Below are positions 25,096 through 32,745 of a stretch of 49,649 nt of DNA, in pieces (within the stretch, counting starts at the first letter, position 1; the number at the start of each line of letters is the position of its first letter). Origin of the DNA: Anaerolineales bacterium (GTDB lineage Bacteria > Chloroflexota > Anaerolineae > 4572-78 > J111); assembly GCA_020634935.1 (NCBI GenBank), contig JACKAT010000040.1, positions 1 through 49,649 of the forward strand. The letters run 5' to 3'. The position numbers and the translations under genes were made by a program. The notes beneath the pieces were generated by a model. It was not told the DNA's origin and made no database searches. It worked only from the letters and a program-made list of their open reading frames with translations.

Positions 25096-26346
25096 GTGAA
25101 TTTTGACCAATTTTCGTTCGACCGGCGCATTAAAGCCGGCATCCAAGCCGTCGGGTACACCACCCCCACCCCGATCCAGCAGCAGGCCATTCCGATGGTC
25201 CTCGCCGGGCGCGATGTGATGGGCCTGGCCCAGACCGGCACTGGCAAAACCGCCGCCTTCACCCTGCCTATTCTCCAACGGTTAACCACCGGACCACTGC
25301 GCCAGGTGCGCGCGCTGATCGTCGCGCCCACCCGCGAGCTAGCCGAGCAGATTTATCAAGTGAGTGTGGAGTTGGGCCAAAAGACCAAGGTCCGTAGCGT
25401 TGCCATCTACGGCGGCGTCGGCAAAACGCCCCAGGTGGCTGAACTGCGGCGAGGCGCTGAGATCGTCATTGCCTGCCCCGGCCGCCTGCTCGATCTGGTC
25501 CACGATGGCGATATCGACCTATCGCGCGTAGAGGTGCTGGTGCTCGATGAAGCCGACCGCATGTGCGATATGGGCTTTCTACCCGACATCCGGCGCATTC
25601 TCAAGCTGCTGCCGGCCCGCCGCCAGACCCTCTTCTTCTCGGCCACCATGCCCGATGATATTCGCGAACTGGCCGACACCATCCTCAAAGACCCGGTCAC
25701 GGTCCAGGTTGGCGAGATTGCCCCGGCTCAAACCGTGTCTCACGCGCTTTATCCGGTACCCGATAAACTTAAGAAAAATCTCCTGCTGGCGATGTTGCAG
25801 CAGACCGCCACCGGGCGCGTGCTTATCTTCACCCGCACCAAATATCGCGCCCGCAACCTGGCCCGAGATTTGGAAAAGCAGGGCTATCGCGCCGCCGCCC
25901 TTCAAGGCAATATGTCGCAAAATCAACGATTGCGAGCGATCAACGGTTTTCGCGAAGGCAAATACGATATCCTGGCCGCCACCGATGTCGCCGCCAGGGG
26001 CATCGATGTTTCGGAAATTTCGCATGTCATCAACTTCGATATGCCCGATACGGTCGAGGCTTACACCCACCGCATTGGCCGCACCGGTCGAGCTCACCAG
26101 GAAGGGGAAGCCTTTACGCTGGCCGGCGAGACCGATGGCCAGATGATCTGGGATATTGAAGAACTGTTAGGGGAACGCATCGAACGACGGCGGCTGCCCG
26201 ATTTCGATTACGGCGGCTTTGTGCCGGAAAGCCAATTCCAAAAGAAGACCGCCCATCCGGCTCCCAAGCCGCCGTCAAACGGCAAGCACAATCATTCTTA
26301 TCGCCGAAACGGCCGTAGCCAGCCTAATCGCTCGCGGCGGGGGTAA
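25096..26346 (+). CDS. DEAD-box ATP-dependent RNA helicase
   Basis: A 416-residue RhlE/CsdA-type RNA helicase. The GTG at 25096 sits 8 bases after AAGGAG and starts NFDQFSFDRRIKAGI, the usual family beginning; an upstream TTG would add 27 odd residues. Motifs: Q motif (YTTPTPIQQQAI), AQTGTGKT, PTRELAEQ, VLDEADRMCDMGF, FFSATMP, HRIGRTGRA. The C-terminus is a short basic tail (NGKHNHSYRRNGRSQ). Such helicases unwind structured RNA in ribosome assembly, decay or cold adaptation. A G/C-rich hairpin (26351-26371) follows the stop. Confidence 0.94.
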   Translation: MNFDQFSFDRRIKAGIQAVGYTTPTPIQQQAIPMVLAGRDVMGLAQTGTGKTAAFTLPILQRLTTGPLRQVRALIVAPTRELAEQIYQVSVELGQKTKVRSVAIYGGVGKTPQVAELRRGAEIVIACPGRLLDLVHDGDIDLSRVEVLVLDEADRMCDMGFLPDIRRILKLLPARRQTLFFSATMPDDIRELADTILKDPVTVQVGEIAPAQTVSHALYPVPDKLKKNLLLAMLQQTATGRVLIFTRTKYRARNLARDLEKQGYRAAALQGNMSQNQRLRAINGFREGKYDILAATDVAARGIDVSEISHVINFDMPDTVEAYTHRIGRTGRAHQEGEAFTLAGETDGQMIWDIEELLGERIERRRLPDFDYGGFVPESQFQKKTAHPAPKPPSNGKHNHSYRRNGRSQPNRSRRG

Positions 26347-26350
26347 TCAA

Positions 26351-26371
26351 GAGGGGGCGTTACGCCCCCTC
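26351..26371. other. GC-rich hairpin between convergent genes
   Basis: GAGGGGGCG-tta-CGCCCCCTC is a perfect 9-bp stem. It overlaps the last codons of the MFS gene. There is no T-run, so terminator function is uncertain. Confidence 0.55.
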
Positions 26372-27601
26372 CTCCAAAATTGCCTCAGTCGAAACCTCTT
26401 TCGCCCCGACAGCCCACCGCAAAACCACCAACGCAGCCACCCCCAGAATGGCGAACCCGCCGACTAGGGGCAGAACCGTGCCGTTGTAATTTTGCCCGAT
26501 GACCAGTCCCAGCATCACCGCGATAAATGTCGACAGCGAGCCGACGACCGCCGCGCCGATGCCGGCGATGTGACCTAGCGGTTCCATCGCCATCGCATTG
26601 AGGTTGCCAAATAACAGTCCGATGCAGAAAAACGCCACAACCAGATAGAACATCAGCAGCCACAAGGGCGGCTGGCCGCTCAGCAAGAACGCAAGGGGCA
26701 AGAACAGCAGCGATAGACCGGTAATGGTCTGCATCGCCCGGTTGCTTAAGGCTCGCATACCGTACCGAACCACGAGCCGGGCGTTCAAAAAAGAGGCGCT
26801 GCCAATAGCCAGAGCCAGCGTCGAAAAGTAAAGCGGAAAGAGCCGCCCCAGCCCATACTGATCTTGAAATATCTGCTGGGCCGAATTCAGATAGCCCATA
26901 AAACCGCCAAACACCAGCCCGGCGGCGACGGTGCAGCCGATCGCCATCCGGGTCGTGAGAATCTCCCGAATCGCCAGCGCAATACGATAGAGAGAGAAGG
27001 GTCGCCGCCGGTCGGGAGGCAAGGTTTCCGGCTGCCGAATAGCAAACCAGGTAACGGCAATCAACGCCATGATCAGGAAAACAGCAAAAATAGCCCGCCA
27101 GTGGGCCATCAAAAGAATAGTCTGCCCAAATAACGGCCCTACGGCCGGCACCAGGATAAATACAGCCATGACAAATGACATTACCCGGGCCATGTCCCGG
27201 CCTTGATACTGATCCCGAATCAAAGCCATGCTGACAATCCGCGGCCCGGCGGCGCCAACACCTTGCAGGAGGCGTCCGGTCAGCATCATCGAAAAATTCC
27301 CGGAAAAAAGCGCTATCAGAGCGCCGATGATATACAGCCCGAACCCGGCATAGATCGCGGGCTTGCGGCCGGTGCTGTCCGACAGCGGGCCGTAGATCAC
27401 CTGGCCAATCGACAGGCCCAGCAGCAGCAGCGATATAATCAGTTGGTTATCATTGGCCCGTTGGACGCCCAGATCATGCCCAATTGTGGCCAAGGCCGGC
27501 AGCATCGTGTCAATCGACAAGGCTACCAGCGAAATCATCAACGCCATCAACACCACAAATTCGCCAAAGCGAAGGGCTGGTTGGCTAGGTTCTGTCTTCA
27601 T
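26360..27601 (-). CDS. MFS drug-resistance transporter, Bcr/CflA type
   Basis: A 413-residue inner-membrane protein with about 12 hydrophobic helices. The loop after helix 2 contains GPLSDSTGRKPAIYAG, the MFS motif A in the Bcr/CflA form, and the family stretch SLVALSIDTMLPALATIG is at the N-terminus. The GAAGPRIVSMALIRD segment in helices 4-5 also fits this family. It likely expels small molecules with proton import. GGAG lies 7-8 bases before the ATG. It converges on the helicase gene. Confidence 0.9.
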   Translation of the reverse strand: MKTEPSQPALRFGEFVVLMALMISLVALSIDTMLPALATIGHDLGVQRANDNQLIISLLLLGLSIGQVIYGPLSDSTGRKPAIYAGFGLYIIGALIALFSGNFSMMLTGRLLQGVGAAGPRIVSMALIRDQYQGRDMARVMSFVMAVFILVPAVGPLFGQTILLMAHWRAIFAVFLIMALIAVTWFAIRQPETLPPDRRRPFSLYRIALAIREILTTRMAIGCTVAAGLVFGGFMGYLNSAQQIFQDQYGLGRLFPLYFSTLALAIGSASFLNARLVVRYGMRALSNRAMQTITGLSLLFLPLAFLLSGQPPLWLLMFYLVVAFFCIGLLFGNLNAMAMEPLGHIAGIGAAVVGSLSTFIAVMLGLVIGQNYNGTVLPLVGGFAILGVAALVVLRWAVGAKEVSTEAILEEGA

Positions 27602-27686
27602 TTTGTACTCCGTCTAATCGTAGTAGGGGGTTGATTTGAAAAATTCAAAAAACAATTATGTCACGGACTTCTGAAAATACAGACCT

Positions 27687-27744
27687 GGAGCGTCAAAGTT
27701 TACTTTGACCTGACGGTGAACAACAAGGCAAGCCTTGTCGCTCC
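27687..27744. repeat. Composite palindrome element
   Basis: GGAGCG (27687-27692) and CGCTCC (27739-27744) enclose two perfect palindromes: GTCAAAGT-tt-ACTTTGAC (27692-27709) and ACAAGGC-aa-GCCTTGT (27723-27738). The second, with its CGCTCCG tail, is the same design as the array at 47612-47874. Confidence 0.7.
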
Positions 27745-27809
27745 GCTACCTAAATTTTCATTGTCGTTGCCGTGCCACAGAAACTATCGCGCGTCCTTAC
27801 CTTTTGGCT

Positions 27810-28016
27810 TTACTTCTCTGCTTGTTGGGCCTGCTGCCGCGCTTTTTTAGCCTGTTTCTATGCCTTTTTAGCCTGCTTCCGTGTCTTTTTGGCTGTTTCC
27901 GTGCTTTTCTTAAGAGCTTCCGTGCTTTTCTTAAGAGCTTCCGCGCTTTTCTTAAGAGTTTCTGCGCTTAAATTTGCTTCTTCCAACACAAATATCATGT
28001 TTCTCATATTTTTCAT
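27810..28016 (-). pseudogene. Lys/Ala-rich heptad-repeat small protein, interrupted by an in-frame TAG
   Basis: From ATG at 28016 (minus) the frame reads MKNMRNMIFVLEEANLSAET followed by heptads of the type S(A/T)EALKK, then TAKKTRKQAKKA and a TAG at 27858-27860. After the TAG the same frame continues with KQAKKARQQAQQAEK to a TAA at 27810-27812, so the gene once was, or still may be, longer. The heptads are encoded by 21-bp tandem repeats. The ATG overlaps the TGA of the small frame upstream. It resembles histone-H1-like or amphipathic-helix proteins. Real expression is unproven. Confidence 0.4.
27897..27959. repeat. 21-bp tandem repeat, three units
   Basis: TTCCGTGCTTTTCTTAAGAG followed by C occurs at 27897 and 27918, with a variant at 27939 (CGTG to CGCG, last base T). 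More degenerate copies lie on both sides. On the minus strand each unit encodes a heptad such as AEALKKS. Confidence 0.8.
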
Positions 28017-28126
28017 GCACATTCCGCGCTTTTCTTACCATCTTCCGCGCTTTTTTGATCATCTTCCGCGCTTTTTTTGAATCTTTCCCAATGTAAACCT
28101 AACATTCTTGAATTTTTCATGCCCAT
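28013..28126 (-). CDS. Small frame with KSAE repeats, paralogous start to the next
   Basis: A 37-codon frame, MGMKNSRMLGLHWERFKKSA and then EDDQKSAEDGKKSAECA. The 5' context GCGGAATGGGCATGAAAAAT is nearly repeated at the start of the following small frame (GCGGAATGTGCATGAAAAAT), so the two look like a duplication. Both have GCGGA six bases before the inner ATG. Its TGA overlaps the next ATG. It could be a real micro-gene or a remnant of one larger Lys-rich gene with a frameshift. Confidence 0.3.
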   Translation of the reverse strand: MGMKNSRMLGLHWERFKKSAEDDQKSAEDGKKSAECA

Positions 28127-28230
28127 TCCGCCAATTATTAACGGCTTTCACCGATATTTTTTAAGTTTTCCAACGCAATTTCAACAATTCCGCTCCGCTG
28201 CCGGCCTTTTCCTTAATTCCGCTGGCCTTC

Positions 28231-29316
28231 TCATCGGTTTTCAGCCGGACAGTAGGGCTCAAACTCACCAATGCAAATCTCATCCCAGGTACGGAAGCCG
28301 TCGGCGATGACGGTTTCCGCAATATTATCTTTGGTCACTGCAATGGGGGTCAGTTTCATAAAGGGAATGTCATTTTGGCCGTTGTTGATGGTGTCGTTGG
28401 CGATGGCCGAGACATCCTCGCCGGCCAGCATGCGGATGGCCGCGTCCGCCGCCGCGTCTGCCTCTAATTTGATCGGTTTATAAACGGTCATCGTCTGCCA
28501 GCCGGACAAGATGTTTTGTAACCCTTCAACGGTGGCATCCTGGCCGCTCAATAAGATTGGCTGATGGTCTTGATTCTTAAGCACCGTGACCACCGCGCTG
28601 GCGATGGGATCATTAGCCGCGAATACCGCATCGACATGGCCCTGCGCCGCGGTCAACATCTGCTCAAAAGTAGCATAGGCTTGCTGGGTGTCCCAGTCAA
28701 AGATCGATGCTTCATCGACTTTAATCCACGCTCCGGCTTCAAACTTAGGCTCCGCCACAGATTTGTAGCCCTCGGCAAACAGCGAGGCGATGTAATCATC
28801 GGAGGAACCGTTGAGGAGGATGACGCGCGGCGTTTCCACCGGCAGGTTATCGATCAAGGGCTGCAAGGTTTCGCCCATCAACCGCCCCACCGCCACATTA
28901 TCAAAACTGACGTGGAGATCGGCGCCGGGGCCTTCAATGGTAATCCGGTCGTAATCGATGACCTTCACGCCGGCCTCATGGGCCTGAGCAATAATCGTAG
29001 CGGCGCTGCCGTTGTCGAGATTGGTCAGCAGCAGCACTTTGGCCCCGTTGGTAATGGCTTGCTCCGCTTGAAGCTGCTGGGTTCGCGCATTACCTTCGGC
29101 ATTGAAGATGGTATATTCAACCCCGGCCGTTGCAAAGGCTCGCTCAAAAAACCGCCGGTCGTCCGCCTCCCAGCGCATCGACGACGCGCTGTCCGGCAGC
29201 AGGACGGCGATACTGCCCGCCAACACCGGCTGCGCTCTGTTTTGGCCAGGCCCCCCGCAAGCCGTCACTATGAAAAGCAAACTCACCAGCCAGACAGAAT
29301 AATGCTTTTTGCCCAT
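28231..29316 (-). CDS. Sugar-binding ABC transporter lipoprotein (XylF/RbsB-like)
   Basis: A 361-residue periplasmic-binding-protein-type lipoprotein. The signal peptide ends in a lipobox (FIVTAC at residues 15-20), and the mature part begins GGPGQNR. The type I fold pattern is clear: IAVLLPDSASSMRWEADDRR, LLLTNLDNGSAATIIAQAHEAGVKVIDYDR, AVFAANDPIASAVV, LLSGQDATVEGLQNILSGWQTMTVYK. This is closest to D-xylose-binding XylF. No ABC permease or ATPase is adjacent, so it either uses distant partners or acts as a sensor. GAGG lies 6-9 bases before the ATG. Confidence 0.9.
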   Translation of the reverse strand: MGKKHYSVWLVSLLFIVTACGGPGQNRAQPVLAGSIAVLLPDSASSMRWEADDRRFFERAFATAGVEYTIFNAEGNARTQQLQAEQAITNGAKVLLLTNLDNGSAATIIAQAHEAGVKVIDYDRITIEGPGADLHVSFDNVAVGRLMGETLQPLIDNLPVETPRVILLNGSSDDYIASLFAEGYKSVAEPKFEAGAWIKVDEASIFDWDTQQAYATFEQMLTAAQGHVDAVFAANDPIASAVVTVLKNQDHQPILLSGQDATVEGLQNILSGWQTMTVYKPIKLEADAAADAAIRMLAGEDVSAIANDTINNGQNDIPFMKLTPIAVTKDNIAETVIADGFRTWDEICIGEFEPYCPAENR

Positions 29317-29373
29317 TATTTACCTCGATGATAGCCCCGGTTAAATCGTGCTTCGCCGTATCGCCAACCGCCC

Positions 29374-30165
29374 TCAATACGGCGAAGCCTCGCCCTGCCC
29401 TTTAACCGTACCTTTTAACTTGACGACCGTGGCTTCGGCCGCATCGCGCAATAAACCCGAGTCAGATGAAACGGTCACCAGTTGAAACCCTGTGTCGATC
29501 ATCTTCTGCGCGAATTCCGGCGAACTGGTGTGAATGCCGGCCACCACATCGTGCTTTTGGGCGACGGCCAGAATAGTATCCAGCACCGCCAGCAAATCGG
29601 GCTCAGTATAATCGACCTGAACCGCGCCGGTCAGCGATAAACTGAGATCGGCCGGGCCAATGTAGATGGCATCCAGCCCGCTGACGCTAACGATTGCCTC
29701 CACGTTCTCCAGCGCCTCGGCCGTCTCAATCATGGCCATCGTGATGATCGTTTTGTTGGCCTGGGTCTGGTAATCGCCGCCGCCGTATACCCGCGCCCGG
29801 GTTGGCCCCACGCTGCGATATCCCTCTGGGGCGTAGCGGCACGCGTCGACAAAAGCTTCAGCCTCAGCGCGGTTGTTGATCATCGGGCAGATGATACCGT
29901 AGGCCCCGGCATCGAGCAGTTTCATGATAATGCCCGGCTCATTCCAGGGAACTCGCGCCAGCGGCACAACCTCGGTGGTGGAGATAGCCTGGAGTTGCAA
30001 CAAGGCCGTTTCATAGCCAATCAGGCCGTGCTGCAGATCGATGGTCAGGCTATCCCACCCCTGGTGGGCCATCAACTCCGCCGACCAGGCGCTGGGAATT
30101 TGCAGCCAACCGTTGAGGGCCGTCTCCCCCCTTTGCCACATCGATTTTAATCTGTTTTCACGCAT
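29374..30165 (-). CDS. HpcH/HpaI-family aldolase
   Basis: A 263-residue class II aldolase of the 2,4-dihydroxyhept-2-ene-1,7-dioate / 2-keto-3-deoxy-rhamnonate group, which splits 2-keto-3-deoxy acids to pyruvate and an aldehyde. Typical segments: WDSLTIDLQHGLIGY, VPLARVPWNEPGIIMKLLDAGAYGIICPMI (the divalent-metal region), RSVGPTRARVYGG, and IYIGPADLSLSLTG. It lies on the same strand as the sugar-binding lipoprotein, 57 bases upstream, so both may serve uptake and breakdown of a sugar acid (inference). Confidence 0.9.
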   Translation of the reverse strand: MRENRLKSMWQRGETALNGWLQIPSAWSAELMAHQGWDSLTIDLQHGLIGYETALLQLQAISTTEVVPLARVPWNEPGIIMKLLDAGAYGIICPMINNRAEAEAFVDACRYAPEGYRSVGPTRARVYGGGDYQTQANKTIITMAMIETAEALENVEAIVSVSGLDAIYIGPADLSLSLTGAVQVDYTEPDLLAVLDTILAVAQKHDVVAGIHTSSPEFAQKMIDTGFQLVTVSSDSGLLRDAAEATVVKLKGTVKGQGEASPY

Positions 30166-30296
30166 ATAAACATTCCTTTACGCTTGAAAGTATGGTAAAA
30201 TAATTCACAATTTCCTACCTGGTTTACTTTAGACTAAAATACAAAAATGAAAAATTTAGATTAGCGACATCGCTGCGTATGGGAGAGAGGAGACTG

Positions 30297-32054
30297 ATGA
30301 CCCCACAACTTAGTGATAGCCGCCTGGCGAACTTGGGAGCTAATACCATTCTGGAAGGCTTTGAGTTTTTTCAGACGCAGTTCAATGCCATTACTCGCCG
30401 GGCCAAAAAACGATTTGAAACCAGAGACTGGGCCGGCATGCAGGACGACGCTACGGAACGGCTGGACAGTCAAGATAAGATGGTCTACCAGATTGTCGAA
30501 GAACTCAAAGACCTGTTGGGCGACCGCTGCGAAAACAAATTAATTTGGGCCAGTATCAAGGCCGTCTACTCCGGCTTGATTGCCCACCGCGATAATTGGG
30601 AACTGGCCGAAACCTTCTACAACTCTGTTACCCGCCGCATTTTCACCACCTCGTCCGGGGTCGATCCTCAGGTTGAATTTGTCGATACCGACTTTGAAGT
30701 GCCGCCCACCAAAACCAAAACGCTGGTCTACCGCACCTACAACCGCGGCGACTCGATTTCGGCCTTGCTCAGAACCATCATTCTCGACTACCAATTTCAA
30801 ACCCCCTTCAAACATCTCGATCAGGATATTCATTACATCACCGACCGGCTCAAAACCCATCTGCGCGAAATTGGCGCACTGCAAGTAGTCGAGTGGGCCG
30901 AGATGATCAAAGCCGCCTTCTTCCGCCGTAAAGCGGCTTACCTGGTTGGTCGTCTGTACAGCGGCTCTCATATCGTGCCCATTGTCATCGCCTTGCGCAA
31001 CTATAAAGACGGCATTGTCGTCGATGCGCTGCTGCTGAATGAGGACGACGCCAGCATCCTCTTTAGTTTTGCCCGCTCCTACTTTCATATCGACGTGGAT
31101 CGCCCCTACGACCTGGTGCGCTTTTTGCGCTCGATTATGCCCCGCAAGCGGATCGCCGAACTGTACATCTCGTTGGGCTACAACAAACACGGTAAAACCG
31201 AGCTGTATCGCGATATCTTGCACCACTTTGCCTACACCAACAACAAGTTTGAAATCGCACGCGGCCAGCGCGGCATGGTCATGGTTACGTTCACTATGCC
31301 CGACTATGATATCATTATCAAGATCATTAAAGATCGCTTCGACCCCCCCAAGAAGACCAATCACCAAGCGGTCAAAGACAAATATTATCTGGTCTTTATG
31401 CATGATCGCGCCGGCCGGCTGATCGATGCCCAAAAGTTCGAGCGCCTGAAATTTGACCGGCAATATTTTTCCAAAGACCTGTTGGACGAGTTACAGGCCG
31501 TTGCCGCCAGCTCGGTAGAGGTCACCGAAGATGCGGTTACCATCAGCCTGGCCTACATCGAGCGCCGGGTAATTCCGCTCAATATCTACGTCAACGAAGC
31601 CGATGAAGAAGCCGCCCGGGCCGCAGTCATCGACTACGGCAACGCCATCAAAGATTTAGCCGCCACCAACATCTTCCCCGGCGACTTGCTGCTGAAAAAC
31701 TTTGGCGTGTCGCGGCATGGGCGGGTCTTATTCTATGATTACGATGAAATCAGCCTGATCACCGACTGTAAGTTCAGGCGCATGCCGCCGGCTCGCTCCC
31801 ATGTGGACGAGTTTTCCGACGAACCGTGGTTTGCCTATGACGAGGATGATATCTTTCCGGAGCAGTTCCCCCAATTCTTAGGGCTGCGCGACGACTTACG
31901 CGATGTCTTTGTTAAACACCATTCCGATCTATTCGAGGCCGTTTACTGGAAGAAAATTCAGGAGCAACTGAACAACGGGAACATTCCCTTGATTTACCCC
32001 TACCTGAATGATAAGCGAATTGACCCTGACAGCGGCAATTCACAGGATCGATAA
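30297..32054 (+). CDS. aceK: Isocitrate dehydrogenase kinase/phosphatase
   Basis: A 585-residue bifunctional enzyme that phosphorylates and dephosphorylates isocitrate dehydrogenase, diverting isocitrate to the glyoxylate shunt. The length is close to E. coli AceK (578). Conserved AceK segments include VYRTYNRGDSISALLRTI, MVMVTFTMPDYDIIIKIIKD (kinase beta sheet), IDYGNAIKDLAATNIFPGDLLLKNFGVSRHGRVLFYDYDE (split here only by reading) and IFPEQFPQFLGL. The ATG at 30297 is chosen because GGAGAGAGGAGA lies directly before it; the ATG at 30279 is inside that purine stretch. No icd, aceA or aceB is nearby, unlike enterobacteria. Confidence 0.93.
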   Translation: MTPQLSDSRLANLGANTILEGFEFFQTQFNAITRRAKKRFETRDWAGMQDDATERLDSQDKMVYQIVEELKDLLGDRCENKLIWASIKAVYSGLIAHRDNWELAETFYNSVTRRIFTTSSGVDPQVEFVDTDFEVPPTKTKTLVYRTYNRGDSISALLRTIILDYQFQTPFKHLDQDIHYITDRLKTHLREIGALQVVEWAEMIKAAFFRRKAAYLVGRLYSGSHIVPIVIALRNYKDGIVVDALLLNEDDASILFSFARSYFHIDVDRPYDLVRFLRSIMPRKRIAELYISLGYNKHGKTELYRDILHHFAYTNNKFEIARGQRGMVMVTFTMPDYDIIIKIIKDRFDPPKKTNHQAVKDKYYLVFMHDRAGRLIDAQKFERLKFDRQYFSKDLLDELQAVAASSVEVTEDAVTISLAYIERRVIPLNIYVNEADEEAARAAVIDYGNAIKDLAATNIFPGDLLLKNFGVSRHGRVLFYDYDEISLITDCKFRRMPPARSHVDEFSDEPWFAYDEDDIFPEQFPQFLGLRDDLRDVFVKHHSDLFEAVYWKKIQEQLNNGNIPLIYPYLNDKRIDPDSGNSQDR

Positions 32055-32062
32055 TTATGACC

Positions 32063-32125
32063 AGACCTGACAGGGTTTGCCCAAAATTTTGCAGCAAACA
32101 TGATTATCGAAACCCTGTCAGGTCT
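32063..32125 (+). repeat. 16-bp inverted repeat after aceK
   Basis: AGACCTGACAGGGTTT (32063-32078) and AAACCCTGTCAGGTCT (32110-32125) are perfect inverted copies around 31 bases. The stem starts 9 bases after the aceK stop but has no T-run. It is likely a dispersed palindrome, possibly serving as a 3' stabiliser. Confidence 0.7.
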
Positions 32126-32165
32126 CTGCTCTAAAATGAGAATTGCTGTCGGCAGCCATTTTTAC

Positions 32166-32193
32166 TTGCCATGCCGCCTCTTTCGTGTATAAT
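32166..32193 (+). promoter_or_regulatory. Promoter of the candidate small RNA
   Basis: TTGCCA (32166-32171) and a perfect TATAAT (32188-32193) with 16 bases between. Eleven of twelve positions match the sigma-70 consensus, the best promoter in the window. Confidence 0.65.
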
Positions 32194-32199
32194 TTAGAT

Positions 32200-32348
32200 C
32201 GATCCGATTTTTTATATTATCATTAATAAATATTGTACTATTTTCCCAGCAAAATATTCCGATGGCGGGACTCCAAGATGCCTGTGAAAATATCACGTCG
32301 TTAACTTTGTAACCGATATAGAGCCCCAGTTAGTCTGCGGGCTTTTTT
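32200..32348 (+). ncRNA. Candidate small non-coding RNA, about 149 nt
   Basis: A strong promoter ends at 32193 and a Rho-independent terminator ends at 32348, with no convincing frame between. Internal pairing is possible: ATATC ... GATAT around TCGTTA ... TAACCG just before the terminator, and GGC ... GCC around 32274-32290. I do not recognise it as 6S, SRP, tmRNA or a known riboswitch. It could also be an attenuated leader of korA, whose ATG is 384 bases further on. Confidence 0.45.
32322..32348 (+). terminator. Rho-independent terminator
   Basis: AGCCC plus CAG pair with CTG and GGGCT across a TTAGT loop (one bulged C), followed by TTTTTT at 32343-32348. Confidence 0.75.
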
Positions 32349-32384
32349 CATTAATGCCGTATCATTTCAACCAATAGCGGCTTT

Positions 32385-32412
32385 TGTCAGACAAACTCAA
32401 GTTTGTCTGACA
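32385..32412. repeat. 28-bp palindrome with 13-bp arms
   Basis: TGTCAGACAAACT, a CA centre, and AGTTTGTCTGACA: perfect arms. The ACAAA-type arms are like those in the E2 linker and in the array near 47.6 kb. The rest of 32413-32680 holds no gene that I can see. Confidence 0.8.
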
Positions 32413-32682
32413 TCTCTTAAGGGGCAATTAATTTAGACAGTAAAAATCAAATTTCTGCCACGGCTCGAATAGACCAAGCCCAAAGCGACCCACCTTCATA
32501 TCCTTTCCCCATCACCCCTCCCTTTTTTCATAATTCCTTATAACGGCTCAGGTGACGGGCATGTTTGTTGCATAAAGCAGGCGGCGGGGCATACCCACTA
32601 TAGCTTAATCAAGTTACACCCCCCATAGCTTGTCTCGGTAACAGCTACAATTAGGTTGTAAACTCCTGAGAGGAGATGCAGT

Positions 32683-32745
32683 ATGCAGTTAAGTGCTAAC
32701 CTATCAATTTGTAAAATGTGGAGGATAATTTATGCCCGAAAGTAA
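32683..32745 (+). CDS. Possible leader peptide of korA
   Basis: A 20-codon frame (MQLSANLSICKMWRIIYARK) starts 9 bases after AGGAG and stops inside korA at 32745, overlapping its first codons by 14 bases in another frame. The korA ribosome site GGAGG lies within it, so translation of the peptide would affect korA initiation. It may be chance; no attenuator hairpin is evident. Confidence 0.3.
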   Translation: MQLSANLSICKMWRIIYARK

